Position numbers and translations under genes: made by a program. A stretch of 64,000 nucleotides of DNA from Craterostigma plantagineum (lineage: Eukaryota > Streptophyta > Magnoliopsida > Lamiales > Linderniaceae). Location of the stretch: the NCBI GenBank assembly GCA_027422505.1, contig JAPQWV010000005.1, positions 10,235,501 to 10,299,500 of the forward strand, written 5' to 3'. Of the stretch, positions 44,302 through 56,219 are shown piece after piece. The notes under the pieces are model-generated. The model was not told the DNA's origin, made no database searches, and saw only the letters and a list, made by a program, of their open reading frames with translations. The number at the start of each line of letters is the position of its first letter. The stretch's first letter is position 1.

Positions 44302-46317
44302 CACTAGTACACAATACGGTATAGGCAACGGCACTATAGGCGACGGTTCCTTGAAAACCATCGCCTATACTACACGCGAGGGCTTTTTGGTATTATTTCT
44401 AAAATAATTAAGACTATAGGCGACCGTAGTTTGCTAACAACCGTCACCTATAGTATTTGTACACTAAAGGCGACGGTTGTCCCCAACAACCGTCACATGT
44501 ACATAGACTTTAGGCGACAGTTGTTGTCCCCTAAAGTCTATAATATTATAGGCGACGGTTGTTACGTAGTAACCGTCGCCTATAGTCTTACTTAACCCTA
44601 AATCTTCGTTTTCTTTACTTTATATTTTTTGTATCTTAACTCGCGGCGATTACTCCGAGCTTCTTGCGCTCGCTCCGCCTCGTCGCCACCCCTGTATCTC
44701 GTTATGTTGTCTTTGTAGGTATGGCTGGTATCCGAGGTCGCGGTTGTTTTGGGTTTTGGGGTCTGAGCACCGCCGTGGAGTCGTCGTTGGCGTAAAGGGG
44801 ATCACGATCGCGACCATGCTGCAATTGACGGCAGAATCGAAGTCGGAGATCTTGGAGGAGATGAAGAAGGGTATGAAGTGTGGCAGCGGTGGGGAGGAGG
44901 AGAGCGTGACAGAATCATCGGCATCGGCTAACAAGAGTCGAGTGGGCGTGCGGATGGTGGAGCTCAGCGTCGGGGACAGTCGCTGCAGCTAGTCTGGGCA
45001 TGGGGGCATGGTTAGAGCTGTTGTGTTGGATGGTCTGGGTTGTTCGCGGATCCTTAAGGGCTACGGGCTTCTCGGGATAGCGGAACAGCTTGGATTGGCG
45101 ACGAGGAACGAGGCGGCGAGGCCAGCGGTGAGGGAAGGGGCAACAGGTAAGTTGGTTTATGTTTATTTCACTGTTCATTGTTTGTGTTGATCTCAAGTTA
45201 GTCTATGCTCGAGATTTCGCCGGTAAGTAATGAAAAAAAGCTCCCTAAAAAGCTTTATTTTCTCTCTTACTCTGTGTTTATTTCACTTCAAGTTCATTGT
45301 TTGTGTTGATCTCAAGTTGTTAATTTGTTTGGTGGTAGATCTTAGAGAACGTGTGCACTTGAAATCAAGATTCTATTAGCTAAATAGTGAGGAGGATACT
45401 TTTAGTAGCTGATTTCATTGATTATTATCACGGATATGAATAAGGCTTGCAGCTAGTCAGGGATGTTGCTGTGGATGGTCTTCATGGGCTTCTCGGGACA
45501 CCTGGACAGCTTGGGTTGGCGACAAGGAACGAGGCGGTGAGCCAAGTAATGAAAAAGAGCTCCCTAGAAATTTTCATTTTCTATGTTAGTCTATGTTTAT
45601 TTCACTTCAAGTTCATTGTTTGTGTTGATCTCGAGTTGTTATGGTGTTAGATCTTAGATGACGCGTGCACTTGAAGTATGCGTTGCTGAAGAAGCTCAAG
45701 GACACACTTGAAGCCTTTTGAGGATGTCTACTGGGAGGAACAAAGATGATGTTTAATAAGCTACATTCATGGTTGGTTTATTTTTTGCATCTCTATTTTT
45801 TTTATCAAAATATTGGTCTATCTCGTCTTAAGATGTTTATATTTTTTTATATCATTTAATAGGTTAGGCACTCCTTGTTCAATTAGCTCGGAGAAATGAA
45901 AGGTGGTTCAAGAAAAGGATGATGTAAAAGGCTTCCTACGTTTATATTTTTTAATAGTTAACGATGTATTTATAATTTTAACAGTTGGAACTTTGTTGAA
46001 TTGTTGAATTATTGGATTCAAATGATTAATGAAATGTGTTTTATCGAATTGTCCAGTCCATAATTTATAATTACATTTTCATTGGGATATAGAAAAAAAC
46101 AAATAAAAATATAAAGTAAAAATATAAGAATATACGACGGTTAACAACAACCGTCACTAATAAGGTAGTATAGGCGACGGTTGTTGATAACAACCGACAC
46201 TGACCTAGTATCTGTGACGATTGTTGATAACATCCGACACCTATAACCTAGTATAGGCGACGGTTGAATATAGGCGTCGCCGAGAAACCGTCGCCCATTA
46301 CAGTATTTGTACTAGTA
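44302..46317. mobile_element. Non-autonomous CACTA element
   Basis: The left end CACTAGTACACAATAC and the complement of the right end (TACTAGTACAAATAC) form a terminal inverted repeat of about 15 bp. The outermost right base is changed. TTT flanks both sides, as expected for a 3-bp target duplication. Both subterminal zones (44330-44590 and 46130-46300) are full of TATAGGCGACGGTTGTT words and their complements AACAACCGTCGCCTATA, the type bound by CACTA transposases. No transposase is present. Confidence 0.85.
44640..45660 (+). other. GC-rich, internally duplicated core of the CACTA element
   Basis: Between the AT-rich ends lies GC-rich DNA with an 82-codon frame (44744-44992: MFWVLGSEHRRGVVVGVKGI..., SKSEILEEMKKGMKCGSGGE). 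I do not recognise it. A segment containing GCTTCTCGGGA, CAGCTTGG and TTGGCGAC, then AGGAACGAGGCGG, occurs twice (about 45005-45140 and 45440-45545). GTTCATTGTTTGTGTTGATC occurs three times (45171, 45292, 45610). A GGTAAGT donor-like word follows the first copy. A captured and duplicated host gene fragment is likely but its source is unknown. Confidence 0.4.
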
Positions 46318-46320
46318 TTT

Positions 46321-46530
46321 ATGGTGATTATTTTTGTCGTTTTGTCCATATGGTTGTTATGCCATCTTTTTGTGGTTATGGCATATTCTTTTGTCGATAT
46401 GTTGTCGATTGGTTATGACACATTCTTTTGTTGATATGTTGCCGATACGTCATGACACATTCTTTTGTATCGGTTATGGCACATTCTTTTGTCGATATGT
46501 TACCGATACGTTATGACACATCTATATATT
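46321..46530. other. Short diverged tandem repeats
   Basis: Repeats of TTATGACACATTCTTTTGTCGATATGTTG-like words (unit about 40-60 bp), four or five times. No gene. Confidence 0.5.
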
Positions 46531-46554
46531 GGTACTGCAAACATCCATTCATTT

Positions 46555-47495
46555 GCTCTCATGCCTTAATTGCTAGAGAATCTACGTGTTTTCGACAATC
46601 AAACACCCAGTACGTCAAAGAGACTATAAATAATCTATGAAGGGTACTAAAATAGAGTGTGTTACGATACTACAAACAACTACCAATTGATACTGCAAAC
46701 ATCCATTTTGGTACCACAAATCAGAGTCCGCGTATTTGGACGCCGTTCGAATTATTTTTGGGTGGGTCCCTGACCACGCTACCTTAGTTATATTTACTAT
46801 TTTGATCATTTGGTATCCAAATTGGCGGGTTAACATTTACCATCAAGGATTATTACATTAATACGCCAACTTTCTTTCTACCTAAATGATACTGGTGACA
46901 ACATCTTCCTACATAGTCGAGAGTTTTCATATATCGGAAGCTAGTGTTTATGTATTATGTTGCCATATGTTTATGCCGCACACATGGAAGCTCCCAGGCC
47001 TTAAATGCTCAAGAATCTACGCGTTTTCGGCAATCAAACACCCGGTACATTAAAGATACTACAAATAACCTACGAAGGATACTGGTACTACAAACAACTA
47101 CCAATTGATACTACAAACATCCATATTTGGTGCCACAAATTAGAGTCCGCTTATTTGGACGTCGTTCGAATTGTTTTGGGTCTCTGACTATGTTACCATA
47201 GTTATATTTATTTTGATCATTTGATATCGAAATTGGGGGGGTTAACATTTACCATCAAGGAACTTTCTTTCTTAAATGATACTAGTGATAGCATCTTCCT
47301 ACATAGTCAAGATTTTTCATATATTGGAAGTTAGTGTTTATGTTTTATGTTGCCATATGTTTAATTTATATTATGTAGCGCATTATGGAAGCTCCAGGCC
47401 TTAATTGCTCAAGAATCTACGTGCTTTTGACAATCAAACACCTGGTACGTCAAAGATACTACAAATAACCTACAAAGGGTACTACAATGTCATAC
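46555..47495. repeat. 400-435-bp tandem repeats, two full units and a partial third
   Basis: The words GCCTTAATTGCT, GAATCTACGTG and CAATCAAACACC occur near 46563, 46999 and 47398. In the first two units they are followed by ACTACAAACAACTACCAATT and GGACGTCGTTCGAATT-like words. The units have diverged by substitutions and indels. No reading frame is conserved among them. Confidence 0.65.
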
Positions 47496-47629
47496 ATTAT
47501 GTACTCTCTGTCTAGAAATATTGGTACTGGATCGTTGCTTGTTTAGGTAGTACAAAAATACTTGAAACAAAAACATAAACAGTCTCAAAACTACAAGGAT
47601 CAACAACATATCAGTCTCAAAACACAGAT

Positions 47630-47963
47630 AAATATCACTCAAACAAGTGGAGCATGCAACTAATACCATCAGTAAGTATCGTGGTAGCCATGAAGCCACG
47701 ATACAATTCGACATCAACTTCGTCGACATACCTCCCATGAGGTAACGGTGGTGCTTTCACCTTCTTTTTTCTTTTCTTCGGTGGCGTAGATTCGGAGGAT
47801 CCTGGCGTAGTAAACTCAGAATCTCGCCTCTTTTTCTATCTTGGCAGCCTCTCACGATTCGTGGTATCGATGACGGAGCTAACAGTGCTACTACGGCCAT
47901 TGGCTCGTGTTCAGACTCTGCCATCCTAATAAGGATGATTGTCAATGCATCGTCACCAACCAC
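47630..47963 (-). pseudogene. Unidentified C-terminal coding remnant
   Basis: On the minus strand one frame reads KKRRDSEFTTPGSSESTPPK, then KRKKKVKAPPLPHGRYVDEV and GFMATTILTDGISCMLHLFE before TGA. A basic stretch and a Ser/Thr/Pro linker followed by a hydrophobic end look protein-like. The frame is closed upstream by a TAG, and another frame is open further up. I do not recognise the family; a transposase-derived gene is only a guess. Confidence 0.25.
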
Positions 47964-48553
47964 CTCGTCTCGTAATTATTTCTTGATTTTTTTAGCCGGC
48001 GGGTTTTTTCGAATTCGGTGCCAAAGCAAAGAATCAAATAATGAATTTACAGTACTATTAATTATGTAATGCAGTACCAAAAAATATATACAAATAGTAC
48101 CAATTCAATTAGTATATGATATCACGATATCAAATAATTAAATCACGTTTACAGTACAACTAAACAGACACAAATGGCTGCAATATACATAATATACCCA
48201 GAAACAGACACGAATGACAGCATTGAAACTTATAATACCCAGAAACAACCAAGACTCGTACCAAGGCAGTAACAAATGCGGTACCTTTACATCGAACAGG
48301 GAAATAGAAGCTAAAAACCCTAATTTGAACGATATCAAAACCCCAAATCGAAAAACGAAAAATAAAACCCTAATTTTTTCCCATAAACCCCAGATTCGAG
48401 CCGTAATAAAAAATAAACATAGCCTGGCATGGAATCCTTGAAGAAATGCAACTATCGAAGCCCTAATCTCTACATTAAGCCAAAATGCCGCAAAAAATTC
48501 AAAAAATTTAAAAAGGAAGCTTACAGTATCCTCATTCAGATGCTGCCACGTTA
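47964..48553. other. AT-rich intergenic stretch
   Basis: AT-rich DNA without a supported gene. It ends with CGTTA, the possible target site of the chromovirus. The matching right duplication is lost. Confidence 0.3.
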
Positions 48554-48698
48554 TGTAATACCCGTAATTCTTATACGGGGTTTTGTTATAAATAATTTTG
48601 TAAGTTTATGAATTAAGATTGGGATAACTTAATTAAAATCTTAGAACGAAAATATATATTGGGTATATATGGGATAACTTAATATTAAGGACCATAAA

Positions 48699-48715
48699 TA
48701 TATATATATATATAA

Positions 48716-48759
<44 letters not shown>

Positions 48760-48770
48760 ATAATAATAAT
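48699..48770. repeat. Compound AT, TG, TAA microsatellite
   Basis: Runs of TA, then about 13 TG dinucleotides, then TAATAATAATAAT. Ordinary simple repeat inside the LTR. Confidence 0.85.
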
Positions 48771-50241
48771 GGTACAAAGACTTATAATATTGGGTATGTT
48801 TAAGGGAAATAATAAACAAAATAGGAACTCAACGTTGGGCTATCTAACACCTAATTAAGGCCCAAGTTTTTGCAAAGATAGATATTGAGGATTTAGTTAC
48901 TTACACCTTAGGGAAATTCACGTCATCAACTTGTCTTGTCAATTCCAAAATTCGAAGTCTTGATATACATCCATAAAAATAAGGAGCAAAACCCTTGTTA
49001 GGACTACACATTAGAACACAACGATACTAAGTAAAAGAAGAATTCAATGAAAAACTAGGAAAAGAGAAGTTTAGCAAGCTCAAATCATTAGCTAACCCAA
49101 AGAGCTCGGAGCAAAGGAGGTAAACGTACTATATTTGTTATCTAATACATATTCATATGTGTTCTCTATCTTTTGTGATTAAGTACTGAGCATAAGAGAA
49201 TTTCGAGCATGTGGATAAGGTTAAGAATTTAGATCCTTCAACTCTCATTCAAAAAAAAAACCGTGCTTACGTGAGTTTTAGGATTCTTGAATGAATATAA
49301 AGATTTGTTAGGGACTGAGTTAGGGAGTAAAATTGTCTAGGTTAGAAGTCATTTTTGAAGCCGACCTTAAGGGTATTACACCACCAAAAATTTCGAGATG
49401 CTTTGCAGGTAGGATTTCGAGACATAGTAATGCAAAATGTCGAGATATAGCATGGAAGGATTTCGAGATATAATCATGAAAAGATTTCGAGATGTGTCAT
49501 GAAAAGACTTTGACATTTAACCTCTAAGTTTCTCGAGATTTACCTTTTATCAACGTATAGAAGATCTCGACATCCTCCATGACACATTTCGACATTTAAC
49601 CTTCCTAACCAATCTCGACAAGCTTGTAAAGATTTCGACACATTCTATTATCATTCATAAAGATCTCGACATTTTGGGTGTTAGTTAAAGTCTCGACATT
49701 TAATCTTCCCAACAAAATTTTCGGCACTAAGTAGTTCTCAGCAAATTAGGGTTCTCATCATTTTAGGGTTTTCGTAATTTTTAGGGTTTTGATAATATTA
49801 GCATTTCGAGACTTAGGGCTTGGAAATTTCGAAGTTAGGTGACTTAGTAAATATACTGATATAATAATATTTTGTGCTCACAGATTCGAACTGTAGGGAA
49901 TTCACCAGGATTGTCGACCGATTTTATCAGGAGGACAGGTAGGTGAATTATTCATCTACAATGCGTAAACACTTACTTGATTTACGTGCCTTTATGTGCT
50001 TCGATGATTTATGTCATTTATGTGTTTTACGCACGTTTCATGTATTATCACGTTTATATGCATAGCATATGCATATCCTCTCACAGGGGTGAGAGGCATT
50101 TACATTGTACTGAAACAGTGATGATTTGGCGTACCGCTGAGCGGGGTAGCTCTAGTTTGTTGTGATTGTTTGACTCGTTGAGGAGTCGAGGTTGGTACTC
50201 GTATGACACTTGACGGCAGACAGGCGTGATCGATCTGTCTA

Positions 50242-50407
50242 CTCGGGCGTGAACGTCCCGAGGTGCAAAACCGTCATGATTTTATTTTAGCGGAGTGAGC
50301 GACCTGACAGGGCAGTTGCGTGAACGTCAAAACGCTGTCAGCGTAGGCTACCGCTTACGGAAGAGCGACCTAGCAGGGCAGTTGCGTGAACGTCAAAACG
50401 CTGCTAG
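50242..50407 (+). repeat. Three stem-loops with a shared loop word in the chromovirus LTR
   Basis: Stem 1: CTCGGG/CCCGAG (50242-50247, 50257-50262) around CGTGAACGT. Stem 2: CTGACAG/CTGTCAG (50304-50310, 50335-50341). Stem 3: CTAGCAG/CTGCTAG (50370-50376, 50401-50407). Stems 2 and 3 belong to two tandem copies of about 66 bp with identical loops (GGGCAGTTGCG...), yet their stems differ in a way that keeps every pair. All loops contain GCGTGAACGTC or its core. Confidence 0.7.
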
Positions 50408-50896
50408 TGTAAGCTTCCGTTATGTTATAGGCGCGCGAGGTGTCGAGTCTGACCTAGGGCCCTGTGTTGTGTGATTTCAGATAGGATTGTGGAAAAAGAA
50501 AGAGTGAATATTGCATGTGAGATATTGGGATCGGGAATGAGCGTTCACGTGCATACATGCATTTTTATTCACCTACTGGGCAAATCACTCAGTGTTTACG
50601 TGTTATAGGTACCGAGTCTGACGCTGACACGCGTCAAGACTGAGGCGGCTGGTGGCGGTGCTCCACGGTGTTTTGAGGGTGGGCGGTACATGGATGAAGA
50701 CCTGTGGAGCGATAATAGGGTTTTGTTCTTTTGACATTTTGGGGCTACGCCCGTTGTACAGATACTACTATGTAAAATAATATTTTGTTGTATTATATTA
50801 TCTTTTAGGAAAAAGTTTTTATTAGACGGGTCTTCCGCGACTTACGTTGCGAAAATCCGCCACTAATTATACCTAGAAAACGAAGGTCGCCACAGG

Positions 50897-50907
50897 TGGT
50901 ATCAGAG
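50897..50907 (+). promoter_or_regulatory. Chromovirus primer binding site
   Basis: TGGTATCAGAG two bases after the LTR, initiator Met-tRNA type. Confidence 0.85.
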
Positions 50908-51055
50908 AGTAGGCTGTAGATTCTGAAGACTATCCATGTACTGCCGCTCAAAAGCCTGGAGAACCAGCCTGGCCTGTAAGTTAAATGCTTGATTATGTTA
51001 CAACGTGTTATCTGATATATGCCTTATGTTATTTATTATAGATAATAGTTGAAAA

Positions 51056-53797
51056 ATGCCAAGGACACGTAGTGAACATGTGGGTGAATTCATCCGTAGG
51101 GCTGAACCCGATTTCCCTCCCCCTGAAAGGGACTCCACTATCCTACGACTGACGGAAGTGCTTCAACGTCACTCAGATCATATCAATCGTCAGTCGGACC
51201 AAATCGACAAGCTATTCCATTACCATAGCTCGTCTGAACATCATCCCTCCCCACAGCCAGAGCGGATAGAAATTATAGGAGAACGATTTCGAAAAATGGA
51301 TCCACCAACGTTTGCAGACGCCACTGATCCCGCGTTGGCAGAAGATTGGCTATGAACTATTGAAGATATGTTTATCTACAGCCGTGTACCCGAAAACGAG
51401 AAGGTCCTTTGCGCCATTTCCATGCTCAGAGAAAGTGCTCGGTTCTGGTGGGACACTGTGAAAGTCCTGGAAGACCCAACACTCATGTCGTGGGAACGAT
51501 TTAGAGAATTGTTCCACGGCAAATATTTTATTGCTCGCGAACAAGAACGACGGATGCTAGAATTTATGAACCTTAGGCAAGGAGGAATGCCTGTAGCTCA
51601 ATATATCCGCCGATTCGAGGAGTTTTCCCGTTTTTCTCCTCACATGGTGGCGACAAACCTATTGAAGGTGACGAGGTTCATTACTGGCCTCAAACCTGAA
51701 CTTTATCGTGACCTAAGTATTTCGGGAGCCCGACAGATGGAATTTACCCAAGTAGCGGAGCGGGCCATGATAGCGGAGCAGGCTGAGGCTCAGATTTCTG
51801 AAGCTCAGGAGGCGAAGAAGAGAAAGCAGAGTCAGCAAGGACCTGGAAATGACCGTAAACGCCAATTTTTCAATAAAGGCCAAGGTAACCAAGGAAATCG
51901 CCAGGGCCAACAGAATTGGCGCCCGATGCTGAACCAGGGACCCATGAATACTCCGAATAGACCCCCAAATTCCACACCCCAGTGCAGGCAGTGTGGCCGT
52001 TATCATTTTGGAGTATGCTATAAGTCCGGAGCTAACCCAAACCCCCAACGTTTTAGCTGCGGAAAAATGGGTCATTATGCTAGGAACTGTGATGCACCTT
52101 TACCCCGAAACCCAAACCAACCACCGGTTCGACCTCCACCAGTACCGGCTCGAGTTTTTACGCTGACTAATGAAAAAGCTGAAGCAAACCCTTCTGTTGT
52201 GACGGGTACGTTAACTATCTATAACGTGCCCACTTCTGTACTAATTGATTCTGGAGCCACACATTCATTTGTGTCGGCTAAGTACGTGGCGAAGGTAGGA
52301 ATATCTCCTACCTCATCTGAATGCAACTATGTAGTTACTCTGCCACATGGGAATCCGTATACCGACCAAGTACTGCGAGGATGCGTCGTAAGTATTGAGG
52401 GTAAGAACTTGAGTGCCGACCTGATTGTAATCCCGATGAACGACTACGATGTCATCTTCGGAATGGATTGGCTTTCAAGATATGGAGCCATCATAGATTG
52501 CAACAAGAAGGTCGTTAAATTTCAACTGCCCGAAGAAGAAGCATTTACTTTTTGGGGTAAAGCAGATAAGAAGAGTATTCCAAGAATATCAGCTCTGAAG
52601 TCTCAACGACTTTTGAGGTCAGGTTGTGAGTCTTATCTCGTATACGCGGTGAAAGCAGATGACTTACCTCAGCCGGAACTAAAAGACGTACCTATAGTCA
52701 ACGAATACGCTGATGTATTTCCCGATGATCTCCCGGGGTTACCCCCTGATCGAGAAATACAATTCACAATAGATTTGATACCGGGGTCAGCCCCAATCTC
52801 TAAAGGTCCCTATCGTTTAGCACTGAATGAGTTGAAAGAGTTGAAGGAACAACTAGTGGACTTATTATCTAAAGTGTTTATCCAGCCAAGTTTTTCACCG
52901 TGGGGCGCACCCGTTCTTTTTGTGCGAAAGAAGGATGGGTCGATGCGACTATGCATCGACTACCGAGAACCGAACAAGGTCACGATCAAGAATAAATATC
53001 CCTTACCGAGGATCGATGATTTATTCGATCAGCTACAAGGAGCGACGGTATTCTCGAAAATTGACCTCCGTTCGGGATACCATCAGCTAAAGATCCGGGA
53101 GGTAGATGTTCCAAAAACCGCATTCAGTACGAGGTACGGCCATTATAAGTTTTTGGTCATGCCTTTTGGACTGACAAATGCCCCAGCTGCTTTTATGGAC
53201 CTGATGAACCGAGTCTTTAAAGACTACCTCGATCGGTTCGTTATCATCTTTATCGACGATATTCTGATCTATTCCAAGACAAGAGACGAACACGAAAGCC
53301 ATCTACGAACCATCTTAGGAATCCTGCGAGAGAAACAACTCTACGCCAAATTCAAGAAGTGTGAATTCTGGCTTGAGCAAGTAGCCTTCTTGGGACACGT
53401 GATTTCTGGAAATGGAATCTCTGTGGACCCGAGCAAGATCGAAGCTGTGAATAATTGGCCACGACCTACTACTCCTACCGAAGTCCGGAGTTTTCTGGGA
53501 CTTGCGGGATATTACCGTAAGTTTATAGCGGACTTCTCCAGTATTACTTCTACACTGACCAATCTGACGAGGAAGAACGTTACGTTCAAGTGGACCGAAG
53601 CATGCGAACAGAGTTTTCAAGAATTGAAGAAACGCCTTACCTCCGCCCCAATATTGACAATACCATCAGGAACCGGAGAATTTGCAGTATACAGCGATGC
53701 TTCGAAGAATGGCCTGGGCTGCGTACTAATGCAGAACGGAAAGGTGATTGCTTATGCGTCACGACAATTAAAGGAATACGAGAAGAACTATCCGACC
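51056..53797 (+). pseudogene. Chromovirus gag, protease, reverse transcriptase, start of RNase H
   Basis: ATG at 51056 opens gag (MPRTRSEHVGEFIRRAEPDF). A TGA at 51353-51355 interrupts it in the family's capsid start. The frame then stays open to the end: [20 protein letters not shown], a Gln/Asn-rich linker, and a zinc knuckle [14 protein letters not shown] whose first Cys is Arg. Protease has [15 protein letters not shown] runs from [20 protein letters not shown] through [35 protein letters not shown] and [20 protein letters not shown] to the active site [10 protein letters not shown]. RNase H begins [18 protein letters not shown] one-base deletion near 53797 shifts the frame at NYPT. Confidence 0.9.
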
Positions 53798-55520
53798 ACG
53801 ACTTGGAACTGGCAGCAGTGGTCTTCGCTTTGAAGATTTGGAGACATTACCTCTATGGAGAGAAGTGCGAAATCTTCACAGACCATAAGAGTTTGAAGTA
53901 TTTCTTCACTCAGAATGAATTGAATATGCGACAGCGGTGATGGTTAGAACTAGTAAAGGACTACGATTGCGTTATCAGCTATCATCCGGGCAAGGCAAAC
54001 GTAGTCGCAGATGAGCTAAGTCGAAAAGCGGTGAATGCAGAGTTGCATCAACTAGGAATAGAGATAGTCAATTTAGGCGAAGTTGAAACAAAACTAGCAG
54101 CGTTAACCCTTCAACCCACGCTGCTAGAACGGATTAGGAAGATGCAAGAAGAAGACGAACTCTATCTAAAAATGAAAGATGCGTTACCCGAGGATTTTAA
54201 AATACGAGAGGATGGAGCTTTATTATACAGGAATCGTCTATATGTACCTGACAATGAGGAGCTGCGACAAACGATAATGACGGAAGCACACGCGACCACA
54301 TACTCAGTAAAACCAGGAGCCACAAAGATGTATCAAGATTTACGAATAACGTACTGGTGACCGGGAATGAAGAAAGACATCGCTGCATTTGTGAACCGAT
54401 GTATGACCTGCCAATTGATTAAAGCGGAACACCAGCGACCCGGTGGAACCCTACAGCCTCTACCCATTCCAGAATGGTAGTGGGATCATATCACGATGGA
54501 TTTCGTCGTTGGGTTACCCAAAACGACGAAAGGCCACGATGCTATTTGGGTGATTGTCGATCGCCTAACTAAATCAGTGCACTTCCTTCCAATCAACTCT
54601 ACGTTTTCCATGGAACGCTACGCTGAATTACATATTCAGGAAATTATTCGACTCCATGGAATTCCAACCTCTATCGTCTCGGACCGAGATTTGAGATTTC
54701 TATCGAACTTTTGGCAGGGCCTAAAGAAAGCAATGGGAACCAAGCTCTCATTCAGTACTGCTTATCATCCCCAGACCGACGGGCAGTCTGAACGAACGAT
54801 TCAAACTCTCGAAGATATGCTACGAGCTTGTGTTCTAGATTTCAAAGGAAATTGGAGCAAGTACCTACCATTGATCGAATTCTCCTATAATAGTAGTTTC
54901 CACGCTTCGATTGGGATTGCACCCTACGACGCTTTATACGGGCGTAAGTGCCGATCCCCAGTCCATTGGGACGAAATCGGCAAACGAGCCCTATTAGGAC
55001 CGGATATGATTCGAGAAATGACAGAGCTGTCACAAAGATTCGAGAAAGGATGCGAACCGCACAGAGTCGTCAAAAAAGTTACGCAGTTTGGAATTCGCAG
55101 AAGACGATCAAGTATTTTTAAAGATTTTCCCGATGAAAAGAGTAAAACGCTTTGGACGAAAGGGCAAGCTGAGTCCCAGATACATAGGCCCATTTAGAAT
55201 TATCAGACGAGTCGGCGAAGTAGCGTACCAATTAGAGTTGCCGGCTTCACTATCACAAGTTCACGACGTATTTCACGTGTCGACACTAAGGAGGTATGTC
55301 GCTGACCCAAATCACATGATCCAGAGCGAGCTTCTTTATCAACAACTCAAGCCCGACTTGAGTTACGAAGAGAAGCCTGTAGAGATTTTGATGTATGAGT
55401 TGAAACAACTCCGGAATAAGACTATTCCGTTAGTTAAGGTTTTGTGGTGAAATCAATCAATTGAGGAAGCCACTTGGGAGCGTGAGGACGACATGAGAGT
55501 TCGTTATCCCGAGTTATTCT
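53798..55520 (+). pseudogene. Chromovirus RNase H end, integrase and chromodomain
   Basis: RNase H ends with [20 protein letters not shown] and [20 protein letters not shown]. Integrase has the zinc-binding N-terminus (second His reads Lys in YSVKPGATKM; CMTCQ intact), then the core with [35 protein letters not shown] and [20 protein letters not shown], so the Asp-Asp-Glu triad is present. The C-terminus reads [20 protein letters not shown], and the chromodomain-like end reads [20 protein letters not shown] and EEATWEREDDMRVRYPELF. Stops: TGA 53938 and 54358, TAG 54478, TGA 55448. Frameshifts lie near 55030 and 55086. Chromodomains steer insertion to marked chromatin. Confidence 0.9.
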
Positions 55521-55550
55521 AGTCGACGTAATTTCGGGGACGAAATTCTT

Positions 55551-55564
55551 TTAAGGGGGGAGGA
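55551..55564 (+). promoter_or_regulatory. Polypurine tract of the chromovirus
   Basis: TTTAAGGGGGGAGGA (last base 55564), directly before the TGTAATACCC start of the 3' LTR. Confidence 0.8.
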
Positions 55565-55666
55565 TGTAATACCCGTAATTCTAATACGGGGTTTTGTTAT
55601 AATTAATTTTGTAAGTTTATGAATTAAGATTGGGATAAATTAATTAAAATCTTAGAACGAAAATAT
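55565..55666 (+). repeat. Fragment of the chromovirus 3' LTR
   Basis: First 102 bp of the LTR, almost identical to 48554-48655, then a sharp switch to the middle of a reversed Tat-like LTR with at most one or two shared bases. The rest of the LTR is not found after 63156, so this is a deletion junction and not a simple insertion. Confidence 0.85.
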
Positions 55667-55839
55667 TATCCCCTCTGCATAGCTCCGTAGCTCTCTGGAA
55701 TATCTCCCGAGCTCCTCCAAACATCACCTTCGTACATTGCCTCTGGTCGGACTGGTCTTTGCCTCCTTCAGACCCAACCTCCTACTCTGCTCTTTGTGAG
55801 TTGTCAGGAGGAATGCTGGATCGAAGGTCACCCCTATCA
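55667..55839 (-). repeat. Truncated 3' LTR of reversed Tat-like copy
   Basis: 173 bp equal to the start of the family LTR (complement of TGATAGGGGTGACC at its right edge). The polypurine complement CCAGTCTCCCTACTCTGAG follows, and a second, diverged copy of this LTR-edge/tract junction stands at 55932-55965. Confidence 0.85.
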
Positions 55840-56219
55840 TCCAGTCTCCCTACTCTGAGTTGTAATATGGTAAGTATTGCAGCTCGGAGTATTATTAAGA
55901 AAGCTTTACTTCTTTCTGGCGTGCTCGATATCCTACCCCTATCAACCAGTCCCCCACTCTGAATTGTGTTCAACGTAGTAACATATTTCAGAGTACTTTT
56001 AGAGCACGCTGTCTTCCCCTCCTTGCTTCAGTTCCCAATTAGGTCCGGATTTGGACCGCTTTTGATCCCAACGTACCATACTCATAAATCGCTATTTTCT
56101 CCCGTTGCCCAAGAAGTCGCAGACAGCTTAGGACTTCACGTGTCGGCACGGAGATATACTCAGCAGTCTCCACGAGATGACTTGGATACTCGCCAGCCAA
56201 TGCCTTGTCGGATACCCTG

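Larger units (their letters stand above)
48554..50894 (+). repeat. 5' LTR of the chromovirus
   Basis: Begins TGTAATACCCGTAATTC and ends GGTCGCCACA just before the primer site. It contains an AT/TG microsatellite (48699-48770), a zone of repeated TCGAGAT and TCGACAT words (49395-49720) and three stem-loops (50242-50407). Confidence 0.9.
48554..55666 (+). mobile_element. Tekay/Del-type chromovirus (Ty3/Gypsy), 3' truncated
   Basis: A 2.3-kb 5' LTR, Met-tRNA primer site, gag-protease-RT-RNase H-integrase in Gypsy order, a C-terminal chromodomain-like region, a polypurine tract and the first 102 bp of the 3' LTR. Five in-frame stops and at least three frameshifts inactivate it. The 3' LTR is cut at 55666, where a reversed Tat-like element begins. 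Confidence 0.92.
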
